Shown: positions 24,617-32,996 of the stretch, in pieces
Position numbering within the stretch: the first letter of the stretch is position 1
How the letters are laid out: the number at the start of each line of letters is the position of its first letter
Assembly (NCBI GenBank): GCA_017501225.1
Contig: JAFVXH010000017.1
Span: 1-64,000 of the forward strand
Direction of reading: 5' to 3'
DNA: 64,000 nt
Origin: Clostridia bacterium
GTDB lineage: Bacteria; Bacillota; Clostridia; Oscillospirales; CAG-272
Position numbers and translations under genes: made by a program
The notes under the pieces: generated by a model
Told to the model about the DNA's origin: nothing
The model's database searches: none
The model's input: only the letters and a program-made list of their open reading frames with translations

Positions 24617-26719
24617 TTGCAAAGAAAGCATGCCTGGCGATATCTTGCGATTGCCGTGCTGTTTTGTCTGATCTGTGTGATCTATCTTGGCAGACTGTTC
24701 TATATTCAGATCGCGGGCAAGGATGCGACCTACGGCGACGGCACCACCTCTCGCACGGTGACCGTGCAGGCGGTGCGCGGACAGATCCTTGACCGCAACG
24801 GCAAGGCCATCGTCACCAATTCCTATACGTATGATCTCAAGCTGGAGTATACGGCATTCTCCGCGATGAGCGCCGTGCGCGGCAACGACGTCTGCCTCTA
24901 TCTGCTTGAGCTCCTGGATGCAAACGGCGAGGGGGCAAAGCATACCGAAAGCTTCTTCCCGATGCAGGGTGCGTATCCGTATCTGAGCTGGAGCGAGGCG
25001 GTCGAGGCGAAGGACACCTTGGAGTATTACCGTCTGCAGCGCGTGCTGACCGATCTGAGCTTTGATGCTGACACCTCGGCAAAAACACTCGTGCAATATT
25101 ATGTGGACACCTACGATTTTCTGGCGACCGACTCCAAGGGGAACCGCCGTTTTACGGACGATGAGATTGACCGTCTGATCCGTCTGCGCTACGATATGGA
25201 CGCCTTGCGCTTTGGCGTAGCGGCTGATTACACCGTGGCAAAGGCAGTATCGCTCCCCGTGATGACAGCGGTCAAGGAGCAGGGCTTTGGCGGTGTGACC
25301 TTCCAGGGAAACGTCACACGTGTCTATCCTTACGACGGATACGCCTCGCACATCGTCGGTGCGGTCGGTCCGATCTATGCCGAGGAATGGGAATATTACA
25401 ACGAGCAGGGCTATCAGATGAACGCGCTTGTCGGTAAGAGCGGATGCGAGCTTGCATTTGAGGAATATCTGCACGGCAGTGACGGAAAGCTCCGCATCGT
25501 CGAGGACGCGGTCGGAAACGTCGTCAGCGTCGAGGTCGTCAAGGCGCCTGTGCCGGGCAACGACGTCTACCTGACCATTGATATTGATCTGCAGATCGCA
25601 GCCGAGCGAGGACTTGCCGAGAACGTGGCGTTTGTGGCGGATCGCTCGCAGGGGATCTTGACCATGGGCGGAGGATGCGACGCGGGCGCTGCCGTCGCGA
25701 TGGACCCGAACACCTTCGAGGTGCTTGCCATGGCGTCCTATCCGACCTACTCCATGTCGACCTACAATCTGCTCTATAACGAGCTTCTCGCGCGTACGGA
25801 CAATCCGCTTCAGAACCGCGCCATTCAGGAGATCTACGCGCCCGGCTCGACCTACAAGCTTGGCGTTGCCGTCGCGGGACTGCTTTCGGATTACGGAGAT
25901 GCCGCGAGCTTCGGGCTTGGCAGCACGGTCAAGTGTGACGGCGTTTACGATCGGCTTCATCACCCCAAGTGCTCTACCTTTGATCGGCACGGAAGCACCT
26001 ATCTTGACGTCGTGGAGGCGATCGCGGATTCCTGCAACTGCTTCTTCTACGAGCTTGGATACCGCATGGGCATTCACGAGATGAATTCCTATATGAGCGC
26101 GTTCGGTTTTGGTCAGAGTACGGGAATTGAGCTTCCCGGTGAGAGCAAGGGAATTCTGGCGGGGCCCGATTACCGTCAGCAGATCCACGGTGAGCTCTGG
26201 GCTGTCGGCGACGTGCTTTCTGCCGCCATCGGACAGTCCGACAACAAGGCAACGCCCCTGCAGCTTGCCTGCTATCTTGCCACGCTGACCAACGGAGGAA
26301 CCCGCTATCAGGCGCAGCTGCTCAAGGAGGTGCGCTCCCCGATGCAGGACGAGCCGATCTTTTCCTATTTGCAGGGAGAGGCGGACGTGCTTTCCCGCAT
26401 CGAGATCCCCGACGACGTGCTTGCCGCGATCCTTCGGGGAATGCGCGAGATGGTGACGACGCACGATCGCGCCAGCCGCAATTTCGCGACGCTTCCCGTC
26501 AAGGTGGGAGGCAAGACCGGAACGGCACAGACCAGTGCATCCATCAACGGTACCGGAAGTGAAAACGCGCTCTTTGTTTGCGCTGCTCCCTACGACAGTC
26601 CCGAGATCGTGCTTTCGGTGGTGCTGGAGGAGGGCTATATCGGCGAGTATGCGTCGCTGACTGCCGCGCGGATTCTGGAACGCTATTACGGAGTCGCGCA
26701 GGATGATTCCCAAGGATAA
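24617..26719 (+). CDS. mrdA: Class B penicillin-binding protein (PBP2/MrdA-like transpeptidase)
   Basis: About 700 residues: one N-terminal membrane anchor (LAIAVLFCLICVIYLGRLFY), a dimerisation domain, and a transpeptidase with the active-site motifs STYK (about 411), SCN (about 471) and KTGTA (about 632). It cross-links peptidoglycan outside the cell. It probably starts at the TTG at 24617, since AAAGGAGG lies 7 bases upstream. The frame reaches a TTG at 24569 with no such signal. The pairing with mreB supports an elongation role. Confidence 0.92.
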   Translation: MQRKHAWRYLAIAVLFCLICVIYLGRLFYIQIAGKDATYGDGTTSRTVTVQAVRGQILDRNGKAIVTNSYTYDLKLEYTAFSAMSAVRGNDVCLYLLELLDANGEGAKHTESFFPMQGAYPYLSWSEAVEAKDTLEYYRLQRVLTDLSFDADTSAKTLVQYYVDTYDFLATDSKGNRRFTDDEIDRLIRLRYDMDALRFGVAADYTVAKAVSLPVMTAVKEQGFGGVTFQGNVTRVYPYDGYASHIVGAVGPIYAEEWEYYNEQGYQMNALVGKSGCELAFEEYLHGSDGKLRIVEDAVGNVVSVEVVKAPVPGNDVYLTIDIDLQIAAERGLAENVAFVADRSQGILTMGGGCDAGAAVAMDPNTFEVLAMASYPTYSMSTYNLLYNELLARTDNPLQNRAIQEIYAPGSTYKLGVAVAGLLSDYGDAASFGLGSTVKCDGVYDRLHHPKCSTFDRHGSTYLDVVEAIADSCNCFFYELGYRMGIHEMNSYMSAFGFGQSTGIELPGESKGILAGPDYRQQIHGELWAVGDVLSAAIGQSDNKATPLQLACYLATLTNGGTRYQAQLLKEVRSPMQDEPIFSYLQGEADVLSRIEIPDDVLAAILRGMREMVTTHDRASRNFATLPVKVGGKTGTAQTSASINGTGSENALFVCAAPYDSPEIVLSVVLEEGYIGEYASLTAARILERYYGVAQDDSQG

Positions 26720-26739
26720 CGAATAAGGATGAGCTTTTT

Positions 26740-27294
26740 ATGAAGGACTGTTTGACACCGGATTATATGTTTGAGAGCTATCGCGCCATCACGCCGGAGT
26801 TTTTGCGCTCCATCGGCGTGCGCGCGCTTCTCATTGATATTGACAACACACTGGCGCCCTACGAGGTGGAGGACGCGGACGACGCAACTGCTGCGTGGTT
26901 TGAGGAGCTTCGGGCAAACGGCATCGTCGCGGCACTCGTTTCCAACAATCACGCCCCGCGTGTGGAGCGCTTTAACCAAAGGCTTGGCTTGCCTGCCTAT
27001 GCGGACAGTAAAAAGCCGGGGAAGAAAACGCTCCTGCTCGCCATGAAGGCCTTGGGTGCCTCCAAGGAAGAAAGTGCGATGCTGGGTGATCAGCTGCTGA
27101 CCGACGCGTATGCGGGGAAGCATCTGGGGTTGCGTGCGCTGATCGTGCCCCCCATCAAGGATAAGACCAATCTGTTTTTTAAGTTCAAGCGTTTTTGCGA
27201 GCGTCCGTTTATCCGCAGGTACGCAAGGAAGCACGGATACTCTGCATATATGCAATTTTGGCACATCAAGCCCATAAAGAAGGAGGAAAATTGA
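26740..27294 (+). CDS. yqeG: YqeG-family HAD-IIIA phosphatase
   Basis: A 184-residue protein with HAD motif I DIDNTLAPYE near residue 32, motif II in VSNNHAPR, and motif IV GDQLLTDAYAG near 113. The family is conserved in Bacillota, often near ribosome assembly genes. The physiological substrate is not settled. Confidence 0.93.
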   Translation: MKDCLTPDYMFESYRAITPEFLRSIGVRALLIDIDNTLAPYEVEDADDATAAWFEELRANGIVAALVSNNHAPRVERFNQRLGLPAYADSKKPGKKTLLLAMKALGASKEESAMLGDQLLTDAYAGKHLGLRALIVPPIKDKTNLFFKFKRFCERPFIRRYARKHGYSAYMQFWHIKPIKKEEN

Positions 27295-27295
27295 A

Positions 27296-28150
27296 ATGAC
27301 CGCAACCTTCGGCCCCGGCGGAAACGGGGATTGGTTTTACAGAGAGGGCAACAAGGGAACGCTTCAGGCTCCCGCGTGGCTTGCGCAAAAAGGGCTTGAC
27401 GCCTTTGAATACGAGGCAGGCAACGGCATCTCCGCCGGAGAGGCTACCTTACGCGCCATCGGTGAGAAGGCACGCGAGCACGGGATCCTGATGTCGCTCC
27501 ATACGCCGTATTTCATCTCGCTTTCGGGCATTGAACGGGAAAAAAGACTGAAAAGCCTGGATTATATTTCAAAATCTCTCTGGGCGGCAGAGCTCTTGGG
27601 AGCGGATACCGTCGTCATTCACAGCGGAAGCGCCGCAAAGCTTTCGCGAGAGGAGGCGATGGCTCTCTCTAAGGATACCTTGGAGCGCGTTGCCGAGCAG
27701 GTGGGGGACACCAAGATCCGACTTGGCATTGAAACCATGGGCAAGGTCAATCAGCTGGGGACGCTGGAGGAGGTTCTGGAGCAGTGCAAGGTTTCTCCCA
27801 TCTTTACTCCCGTGGTGGACTTCGGGCATCTGAATGCCAGAGCCATCGGCGGCGCGTTTGTAACGGTGGACGATTACCGTCGCGTCTTTGACCTGATCGC
27901 AAGGACACTTGGCGACGTCCACGCAAGGACGCTGCATTGCCATTTTTCCAAGATCGAATACACCAAGGCAGGCGAGAAGAAGCACCTGACCTTTGCGGAT
28001 ACCGAGTTTGGTCCTGTATTTGAGCCTCTGGCGGAGGCGATCGCTCTTGAGGGGGTTGCTCCCCGCATCATCTGCGAATCGGACGGCACGCAGGCGGAGG
28101 ACGCGCTGTATATGAAGCAAGCGTATCTGGATGCCCTCGGACGCGTCTGA
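27296..28150 (+). CDS. nfo: Endonuclease IV-type AP endonuclease
   Basis: A 284-residue TIM-barrel protein of the AP endonuclease 2 family, with HTPYFISLSG, VIHSGSAAK, LGIETMGK and VVDFGHLNAR placed where endonuclease IV has metal ligands. It would cut DNA at abasic sites. Variants of the family also act as sugar isomerases, but the histidine and glutamate pattern favours the nuclease. GGAGG lies 9 bases upstream of the ATG. Confidence 0.88.
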   Translation: MTATFGPGGNGDWFYREGNKGTLQAPAWLAQKGLDAFEYEAGNGISAGEATLRAIGEKAREHGILMSLHTPYFISLSGIEREKRLKSLDYISKSLWAAELLGADTVVIHSGSAAKLSREEAMALSKDTLERVAEQVGDTKIRLGIETMGKVNQLGTLEEVLEQCKVSPIFTPVVDFGHLNARAIGGAFVTVDDYRRVFDLIARTLGDVHARTLHCHFSKIEYTKAGEKKHLTFADTEFGPVFEPLAEAIALEGVAPRIICESDGTQAEDALYMKQAYLDALGRV

Positions 28151-28152
28151 GC

Positions 28153-28908
28153 ATGGCAGGCTCTGCTTATTTTGACTCGCTTTGCCGCGATGCACTCCGT
28201 TACGGACGCACGCAGGGCGAGGACGGCATCGGCACGATGCAGGAAAAGCGTCTGCACGCCGTCATCAAGCACTATCTCTGCTCCGACCCGAACTGTCACG
28301 AGGTGGGGCTCGAGGGCAGCCGATATATCGCGGACGTGCGGATGGGAAATGCGATCTTTGAGGTACAGACCGGCTCCTTTGCTCCCATGAGGGAGAAGAT
28401 CGCCTACTGTCTTTCGCATACCGACGCCGTCGTGACGGTGGTGCATCCCATCAGTGTGATCAAGTGGGTATCCTGGGTGGATCCCGAAACGGCGACGGTT
28501 TCTCCGCGCCGCAAGGCTCCCAAGGAGAGAATCGAGGACCTTCTGTGCGAGCTGTACTGTCTGCGGGAGCTTTTGGGGAATCCGCGGCTCCGTTTCCGTC
28601 TGCTTCTTTTGGAAACGCAGGATTTTCGGGTGCTGAGCAAGCAGAAAAACCGCAAACGGGGCGCGGAGCGATACGAACGCATGCCGCTTTCCCTGATCGA
28701 CGAGATCGAGTTTTCCTCGCGGGAGGATTTTCGTAGGTTTATCCCGAATGAGCTACCCACTCATTTTACAGTCAAGCAGTTTTCCGCTTTGACGGGCATT
28801 CGGGGCGTGGACGCTTATTCCGCCGTACGGGTGCTGACCTCTCTCGGCTTGTTTGATACGGGGGAGAAGATCGGACGGAGCATGGGCTTTGTGCGACGTG
28901 ATCTGTAA
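28153..28908 (+). CDS. CoiA-like putative nuclease-fold protein
   Basis: A 251-residue protein without a signal peptide. At about residues 57-75, YIADVRMGNAIFEVQTGSF gives a D-x(n)-E-x-Q pattern. This is like the restriction-endonuclease-type (PD-D/ExK) core of competence protein CoiA and relatives. The C terminus (about 200-245, VKQFSALTGIRGVDAYSAVR) looks like a winged helix. The assignment is by motif only. It begins 2 bases after the endonuclease IV gene and ends at a terminator, so a DNA repair or processing role is plausible. Confidence 0.65.
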   Translation: MAGSAYFDSLCRDALRYGRTQGEDGIGTMQEKRLHAVIKHYLCSDPNCHEVGLEGSRYIADVRMGNAIFEVQTGSFAPMREKIAYCLSHTDAVVTVVHPISVIKWVSWVDPETATVSPRRKAPKERIEDLLCELYCLRELLGNPRLRFRLLLLETQDFRVLSKQKNRKRGAERYERMPLSLIDEIEFSSREDFRRFIPNELPTHFTVKQFSALTGIRGVDAYSAVRVLTSLGLFDTGEKIGRSMGFVRRDL

Positions 28909-28922
28909 AGCGCGACAGAATA

Positions 28923-28958
28923 AAAAGCGTCCGCAGCTGGCAAGCTGCGGACGCTTTT
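28923..28958. terminator. Bidirectional terminator
   Basis: A 16-bp stem (28923-28938 with 28943-28958) with A and T runs on the flanks, between convergent genes. Confidence 0.88.
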
Positions 28959-28976
28959 CTATGTTGATATCAAATC

Positions 28977-29876
28977 TTATTCAGCAGGATCTTCGGGATC
29001 CGCGGGAGCATCGGGAACGGTGGGCTCGACGGGAGCTTCGGGAGCGATGGGACGCTCGGTCAAGGGCATCTCCTCGATGTAGGAAGCTGCGTAGGAGCCC
29101 TCGGGAGCGGTCAGAGAACCGATAAAGAGATTCTCGCTTCCGTCAAATGCGAACTTACCGATCGCGGTAACGCTTGCGGGAAGGTATACAGCCGCCAGCT
29201 TCTTGCAGTTGATGAAGGCACCGTCACCGATGGTCTGAACACCCTCAGCGATGACGACCTCGGCAAGCTCTGCGCACTCCTGGAACGCGCCACCGCCAAT
29301 GGTCTGTACGTTTGCGGGAACGTTGATCTCGGTCAAAGCCGTGCAAGCACCGAATGCGAAGTTGCCGACGGTCTTGACGCCCGATCCGAGGTTTACCTCG
29401 GTCAGAGCCGTGCAGCCGTAGAAGGCACCCTCGCCGATGGTGGTCACGCTTGCGGGAAGCGTCAGCTCAGTGACGAGCGCACAGCCTGCAAACGCATACT
29501 TCTCGATGGTGGTAACGGTATCGGGGAGATTGATCGCGTTGATCTTGGAGCAGTAGTAGAACGCTTCCTCCGCGATGGTGGTGACGGTTCTGATATCGGT
29601 CGTGGTTTCGTCCGCAGGGTCGGAAACGTCAAGCTCGCGGGGAATATTCAGTGTGTGAGCCATATCCTTGCCGTTGTATCCGATGATGGCAACACTCTCG
29701 GTGTCAAGCGTCTCAAAATAGAAGCGCTCACCGGTCTCGGGAAAGTCAACGTAGGTGACTACGACGTCCTCTTGCTTATATTGATCAAGGTCGTCGCCTA
29801 CCTCGCTATCGCCGTTGCACGCGCAAAGCGTAGCGATCATCAAAAGGGCGAGCACAGCGGTAATGATCTTCTTCAT
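28977..29876 (-). CDS. BspA-type leucine-rich-repeat lipoprotein
   Basis: A 299-residue protein with a lipoprotein signal peptide (MIATLCAC, lipobox Cys near residue 19). About seven BspA/TpLRR repeats of roughly 23 residues follow (GAFYGCTALTEVNLGSGVKT is one). The C-terminal tail is Pro/Glu-rich. It is anchored to the outer face of the membrane. Such repeats are common in gut bacterial surface proteins and often mediate adhesion. GGAGG precedes the ATG at 29876. Confidence 0.92.
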   Translation of the reverse strand: MKKIITAVLALLMIATLCACNGDSEVGDDLDQYKQEDVVVTYVDFPETGERFYFETLDTESVAIIGYNGKDMAHTLNIPRELDVSDPADETTTDIRTVTTIAEEAFYYCSKINAINLPDTVTTIEKYAFAGCALVTELTLPASVTTIGEGAFYGCTALTEVNLGSGVKTVGNFAFGACTALTEINVPANVQTIGGGAFQECAELAEVVIAEGVQTIGDGAFINCKKLAAVYLPASVTAIGKFAFDGSENLFIGSLTAPEGSYAASYIEEMPLTERPIAPEAPVEPTVPDAPADPEDPAE

Positions 29877-29914
29877 AATGATCCTCCATATCGAGAAAAA
29901 AGTGTACATAGAAA

Positions 29915-29943
29915 ATTATACACGAGAAAACCCAAAAAGTCAA
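29915..29943 (-). promoter_or_regulatory. Promoter of the LRR lipoprotein
   Basis: TTGACT (29938-29943) and TATAAT (29915-29920) on the minus strand, spacer 17. Confidence 0.85.
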
Positions 29944-30045
29944 TAGATTTTGAGATTGCTTTGTAAATATTTTTCGTTTTTTCGGTAAACTGCAAAAAAA
30001 CAGAGCAAAAACGGTAAAAATATCGGAGCGATGTGGAGCGCGTGA

Positions 30046-30074
30046 TTGACATTCTTCCAAAACTGTTGTATAAT
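30046..30074 (+). promoter_or_regulatory. Promoter of the yifB-CDF unit
   Basis: TTGACA (30046-30051) and TATAAT (30069-30074), spacer 17. Confidence 0.9.
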
Positions 30075-30123
30075 ATTGGCAGTATGTGCATCTATAATAT
30101 AAGATGGAGAGGAGGAATGCGCG

Positions 30124-31668
30124 ATGCTGTCCTTGGTACACAGTGCGGGCTTTTGCGGAATCGAGGGCTTTCCCGTCGTGGTGGAATGCAACCAGAAGAA
30201 CAATTTACAGGGCTTTGAGCTCGTAGGGCTTCCCGACCTTGCGGTCAAGGAGGCAAAGGAGCGCGTACGCACCGCCTGCCAGAACAGCGGCTATCCCTTT
30301 CCGTATTCCCGCATCACCGTCAATCTCGCTCCCGCTGACCGTAAAAAGGAGGGCTCGGTGTTCGACGCTGCCATTCTTTGCGCCATTCTGCACAGTGCGG
30401 GGACTATCCGCAGGGATATTTCTCTGGACGGCAAATGCATTGTCGGCGAGCTTTCTCTTTCGGGAAAGCTGCGTGGTGTGCGCGGCATTCTCTGTATGTG
30501 CGCATCCGCCAAGGAGCATGGCTTTCGTGAATTTTACGCCCCCGCGGAGAATGCCAAGGAGGCTGCCGCCGTCGGTGGAATTACCGTGTACGCCGTGGAA
30601 AATATGCGCCAGCTGGTGGAGCACCTCAACGGTGAGAAGCTCCTGACGCCCATGGAGCAGGACAGTGCCGCTTTTTCCGTCCGTGCGGACAAATACGAGG
30701 CAGACTTTTTCGACGTGCGCGGACAAAGCATGGCAAAAAGAGCCATGGAGATCGCAGCCGCGGGCGGACACAACATTCTGCTCATCGGTCCTCCCGGAAC
30801 GGGCAAGTCCATGCTTGCAAAGCGCTTGCCCACCATTCTGCCTCCCCTGACCTTTGCGGAGGCGATCGAAACCACCAAGATCCACTCGGTTGCGGGCACG
30901 CTTCCCGAGGACGTGTCACTCCTCTCGGTGCGTCCCTTCCGAGCGCCTCATCACACGATGAGCCCCGTCAGCCTTGTGGGCGGCGGCGTCAATCCCATGC
31001 CGGGCGAGGTGTCGCTTGCCAATAACGGCGTGCTGTTTCTTGATGAGCTTCCGGAATTTCCCAAGCAGGTCACCGACGCACTCCGTCAGCCCCTGGAGGA
31101 CCGACGCGTCACCATTACGCGCGCCAACGGACGCGTGACCTTTCCGTGCTCCTTTATGCTGGTAGGCGCGATGAACCCCTGCCGGTGCGGGTATTTCGGT
31201 CATCCGACACGTCGGTGCACCTGCAAGCCCGAGGAGGTCAAGAGATACATCTCGCGCATCAGCGGTCCGATGCTGGACCGTATGGATATTCAGATCGAGC
31301 TTCCCTCGCTTTCCTACGACGAGATCTCAGCCCCCGATGAGAGGGCGGAGAGATCCGAGGTCATCCGCGAGCGCGTCACCGCGGCGCGTGCCTTTGCGCA
31401 AAAGCGGATGGAGGGCAGAGGCAGTGCCGTCTTCTGCAACGCGCAATTGGATGCCGCGGGCATTCACGAGTTCTGCGTCATGGACGCACAGGCAAGCGCG
31501 CTGCTCAAAACGGCATATGAGAGAATGGGACTGAGCGCACGCGGATACGACCGCATTTTGCGCGTCGCGCGCACCATTGCCGATCTTGCCGGCAGTGAGA
31601 ATATTTGCGCCCCGCACATTGCCGAGGCGATCCAGCTTCGCAGTCTGGACCGCAAATATTGGTCCTGA
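30124..31668 (+). CDS. YifB/ComM-family magnesium-chelatase-like AAA+ ATPase
   Basis: A 514-residue protein: N-terminal ChlI-like domain (FELVGLPDLAVKEAKERVRT), Walker A GPPGTGKSM at about residue 222, and a C-terminal Mg-chelatase domain ending LAGSENICAPHIAEAIQLRS. In naturally transformable bacteria ComM is a branch-migration helicase. A pilus locus and a CoiA-like gene lie in the same window, so a transformation role is possible, but the family is widespread in non-competent species. Confidence 0.94.
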   Translation: MLSLVHSAGFCGIEGFPVVVECNQKNNLQGFELVGLPDLAVKEAKERVRTACQNSGYPFPYSRITVNLAPADRKKEGSVFDAAILCAILHSAGTIRRDISLDGKCIVGELSLSGKLRGVRGILCMCASAKEHGFREFYAPAENAKEAAAVGGITVYAVENMRQLVEHLNGEKLLTPMEQDSAAFSVRADKYEADFFDVRGQSMAKRAMEIAAAGGHNILLIGPPGTGKSMLAKRLPTILPPLTFAEAIETTKIHSVAGTLPEDVSLLSVRPFRAPHHTMSPVSLVGGGVNPMPGEVSLANNGVLFLDELPEFPKQVTDALRQPLEDRRVTITRANGRVTFPCSFMLVGAMNPCRCGYFGHPTRRCTCKPEEVKRYISRISGPMLDRMDIQIELPSLSYDEISAPDERAERSEVIRERVTAARAFAQKRMEGRGSAVFCNAQLDAAGIHEFCVMDAQASALLKTAYERMGLSARGYDRILRVARTIADLAGSENICAPHIAEAIQLRSLDRKYWS

Positions 31669-31712
31669 CAAAACGGTCACAGAACGATTGATTTTGGGAA
31701 GGAGGAGTTTTT

Positions 31713-32882
31713 GTGAGCGAGCTTCTTTGTAAACTGTTTGTCAAAAATTATCAGGACACCCGCAATACGCAGGTGCGCGCGGCGTACGGAACGATGGCAA
31801 GCATCGTCGGCATCGTCGTCAACCTGATTTTGTTTTCCGCGAAATTCGTCATCGGAACGGTCGTGGGCTCGGTCGCGATCACGGCTGACGCAATGAACAA
31901 TCTTTCGGATGCGGCGTCGCAGATCGTTTCTCTGATCTCCTTCCGCATCAGCGCACAGCCCGCCGACCGCGAGCATCCCTTCGGTCACGCCCGTATCGAG
32001 TACGTGGCATCCATGATCGTGTCCTTCCTGATTCTTCTGATCGGTGTAGAGCTTCTCAAGGAGTCGGTCACAAAGATCTTTTCTCCCGACATGCCCGAAC
32101 GAAGCTGGGTTGCCGCAGGAATTCTTGCGGGCTCCGTGCTTTTCAAGCTCTGGCTTTGCATCTTTAACCGAAAGATCGCAAAGAGGATCGATTCGAGCGT
32201 GATGCGCGCGACCGCAGCGGACTGTTTGTCCGATGCGTTTTCCACGGGTGCTGTGCTGATCTGCACGCTTCTGCTTCTCATCTTCAAAAATTGGACCTTC
32301 AATCTGGACGCCTACATGGGCGTGGCAGTCGCGATCTTTATTTTCGTCGCGGGCATCAAAATTCTGTTGGAAAGCAAAAACGCCATCCTAGGAGAAGCCC
32401 CCTCGGAGGAGATCGTTGCGGCGATCCTTGCGGTGGTGGAGCAATATCCCGAGGCGATCGGCGTGCACGATATGGTGGTACACAATTACGGACCGGGGCA
32501 CGTCATTGCCACCTTCCACGTCGAGGTGGACGGTGAATCGGATATCTTCCATTCCCATGACGTGATCGATACCATTGAGCAGCGCCTGCGCCGCGAATGC
32601 GGGATCGAGGCGACGATCCATCTGGACCCCATCGTTACCAACGACGAGGAGGTCAACCGCCTTCGCGAGGAGGCTGCCGCCTGCGTCAAGCGCGTACATG
32701 AGTCCCTGTGCATCCACGATTTCCGCTTTGTCAAGGGGGAAACGCACAGCAACCTGATCTTTGACGTCACGGTTCCGTTTGAAATCAAAATGAGCGACAG
32801 CGAGGTCTGTGATCGGATCGCGGAGGAGATCGGCAGATTGGATCCCAAGTTCTTTGTGGTGCTTACGGTCGATCGCGTTTGA
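31713..32882 (+). CDS. Cation diffusion facilitator (CDF) metal efflux protein
   Basis: A 389-residue protein with about six membrane spans. It has conserved acidic sites (ADAMNNLSDAASQIV, DCLSDAFSTG), the HPFGHARIEY motif at about residue 87, and a cytoplasmic C-terminal domain rich in His/Asp. It exports Zn, Mn or similar divalent cations. GGAGG precedes a GTG start. It is about 90 residues longer than the shortest family members at its C terminus. Confidence 0.93.
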   Translation: MSELLCKLFVKNYQDTRNTQVRAAYGTMASIVGIVVNLILFSAKFVIGTVVGSVAITADAMNNLSDAASQIVSLISFRISAQPADREHPFGHARIEYVASMIVSFLILLIGVELLKESVTKIFSPDMPERSWVAAGILAGSVLFKLWLCIFNRKIAKRIDSSVMRATAADCLSDAFSTGAVLICTLLLLIFKNWTFNLDAYMGVAVAIFIFVAGIKILLESKNAILGEAPSEEIVAAILAVVEQYPEAIGVHDMVVHNYGPGHVIATFHVEVDGESDIFHSHDVIDTIEQRLRRECGIEATIHLDPIVTNDEEVNRLREEAAACVKRVHESLCIHDFRFVKGETHSNLIFDVTVPFEIKMSDSEVCDRIAEEIGRLDPKFFVVLTVDRV

Positions 32883-32924
32883 AGTCCTAAATGTTAAAAT
32901 TTTTGAAGTTTTTTATAAATTCCA

Positions 32925-32953
32925 TTGCAATTTGCGGGTGGATATGGTATACT
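32925..32953 (+). promoter_or_regulatory. Promoter of the acyl-CoA ligase
   Basis: TTGCAA (32925-32930) and TATACT (32948-32953), spacer 17. Confidence 0.78.
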
Positions 32954-32996
32954 ACTCTTGCAAATGAGGTTTTGAAAACCGGAAAGGTGTAATTTT

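Noticed and set aside
24593-26713. 706-residue open frame on the minus strand
   Set aside because: It is antisense to the PBP gene, has no known motifs and reflects the codon bias of the sense frame.
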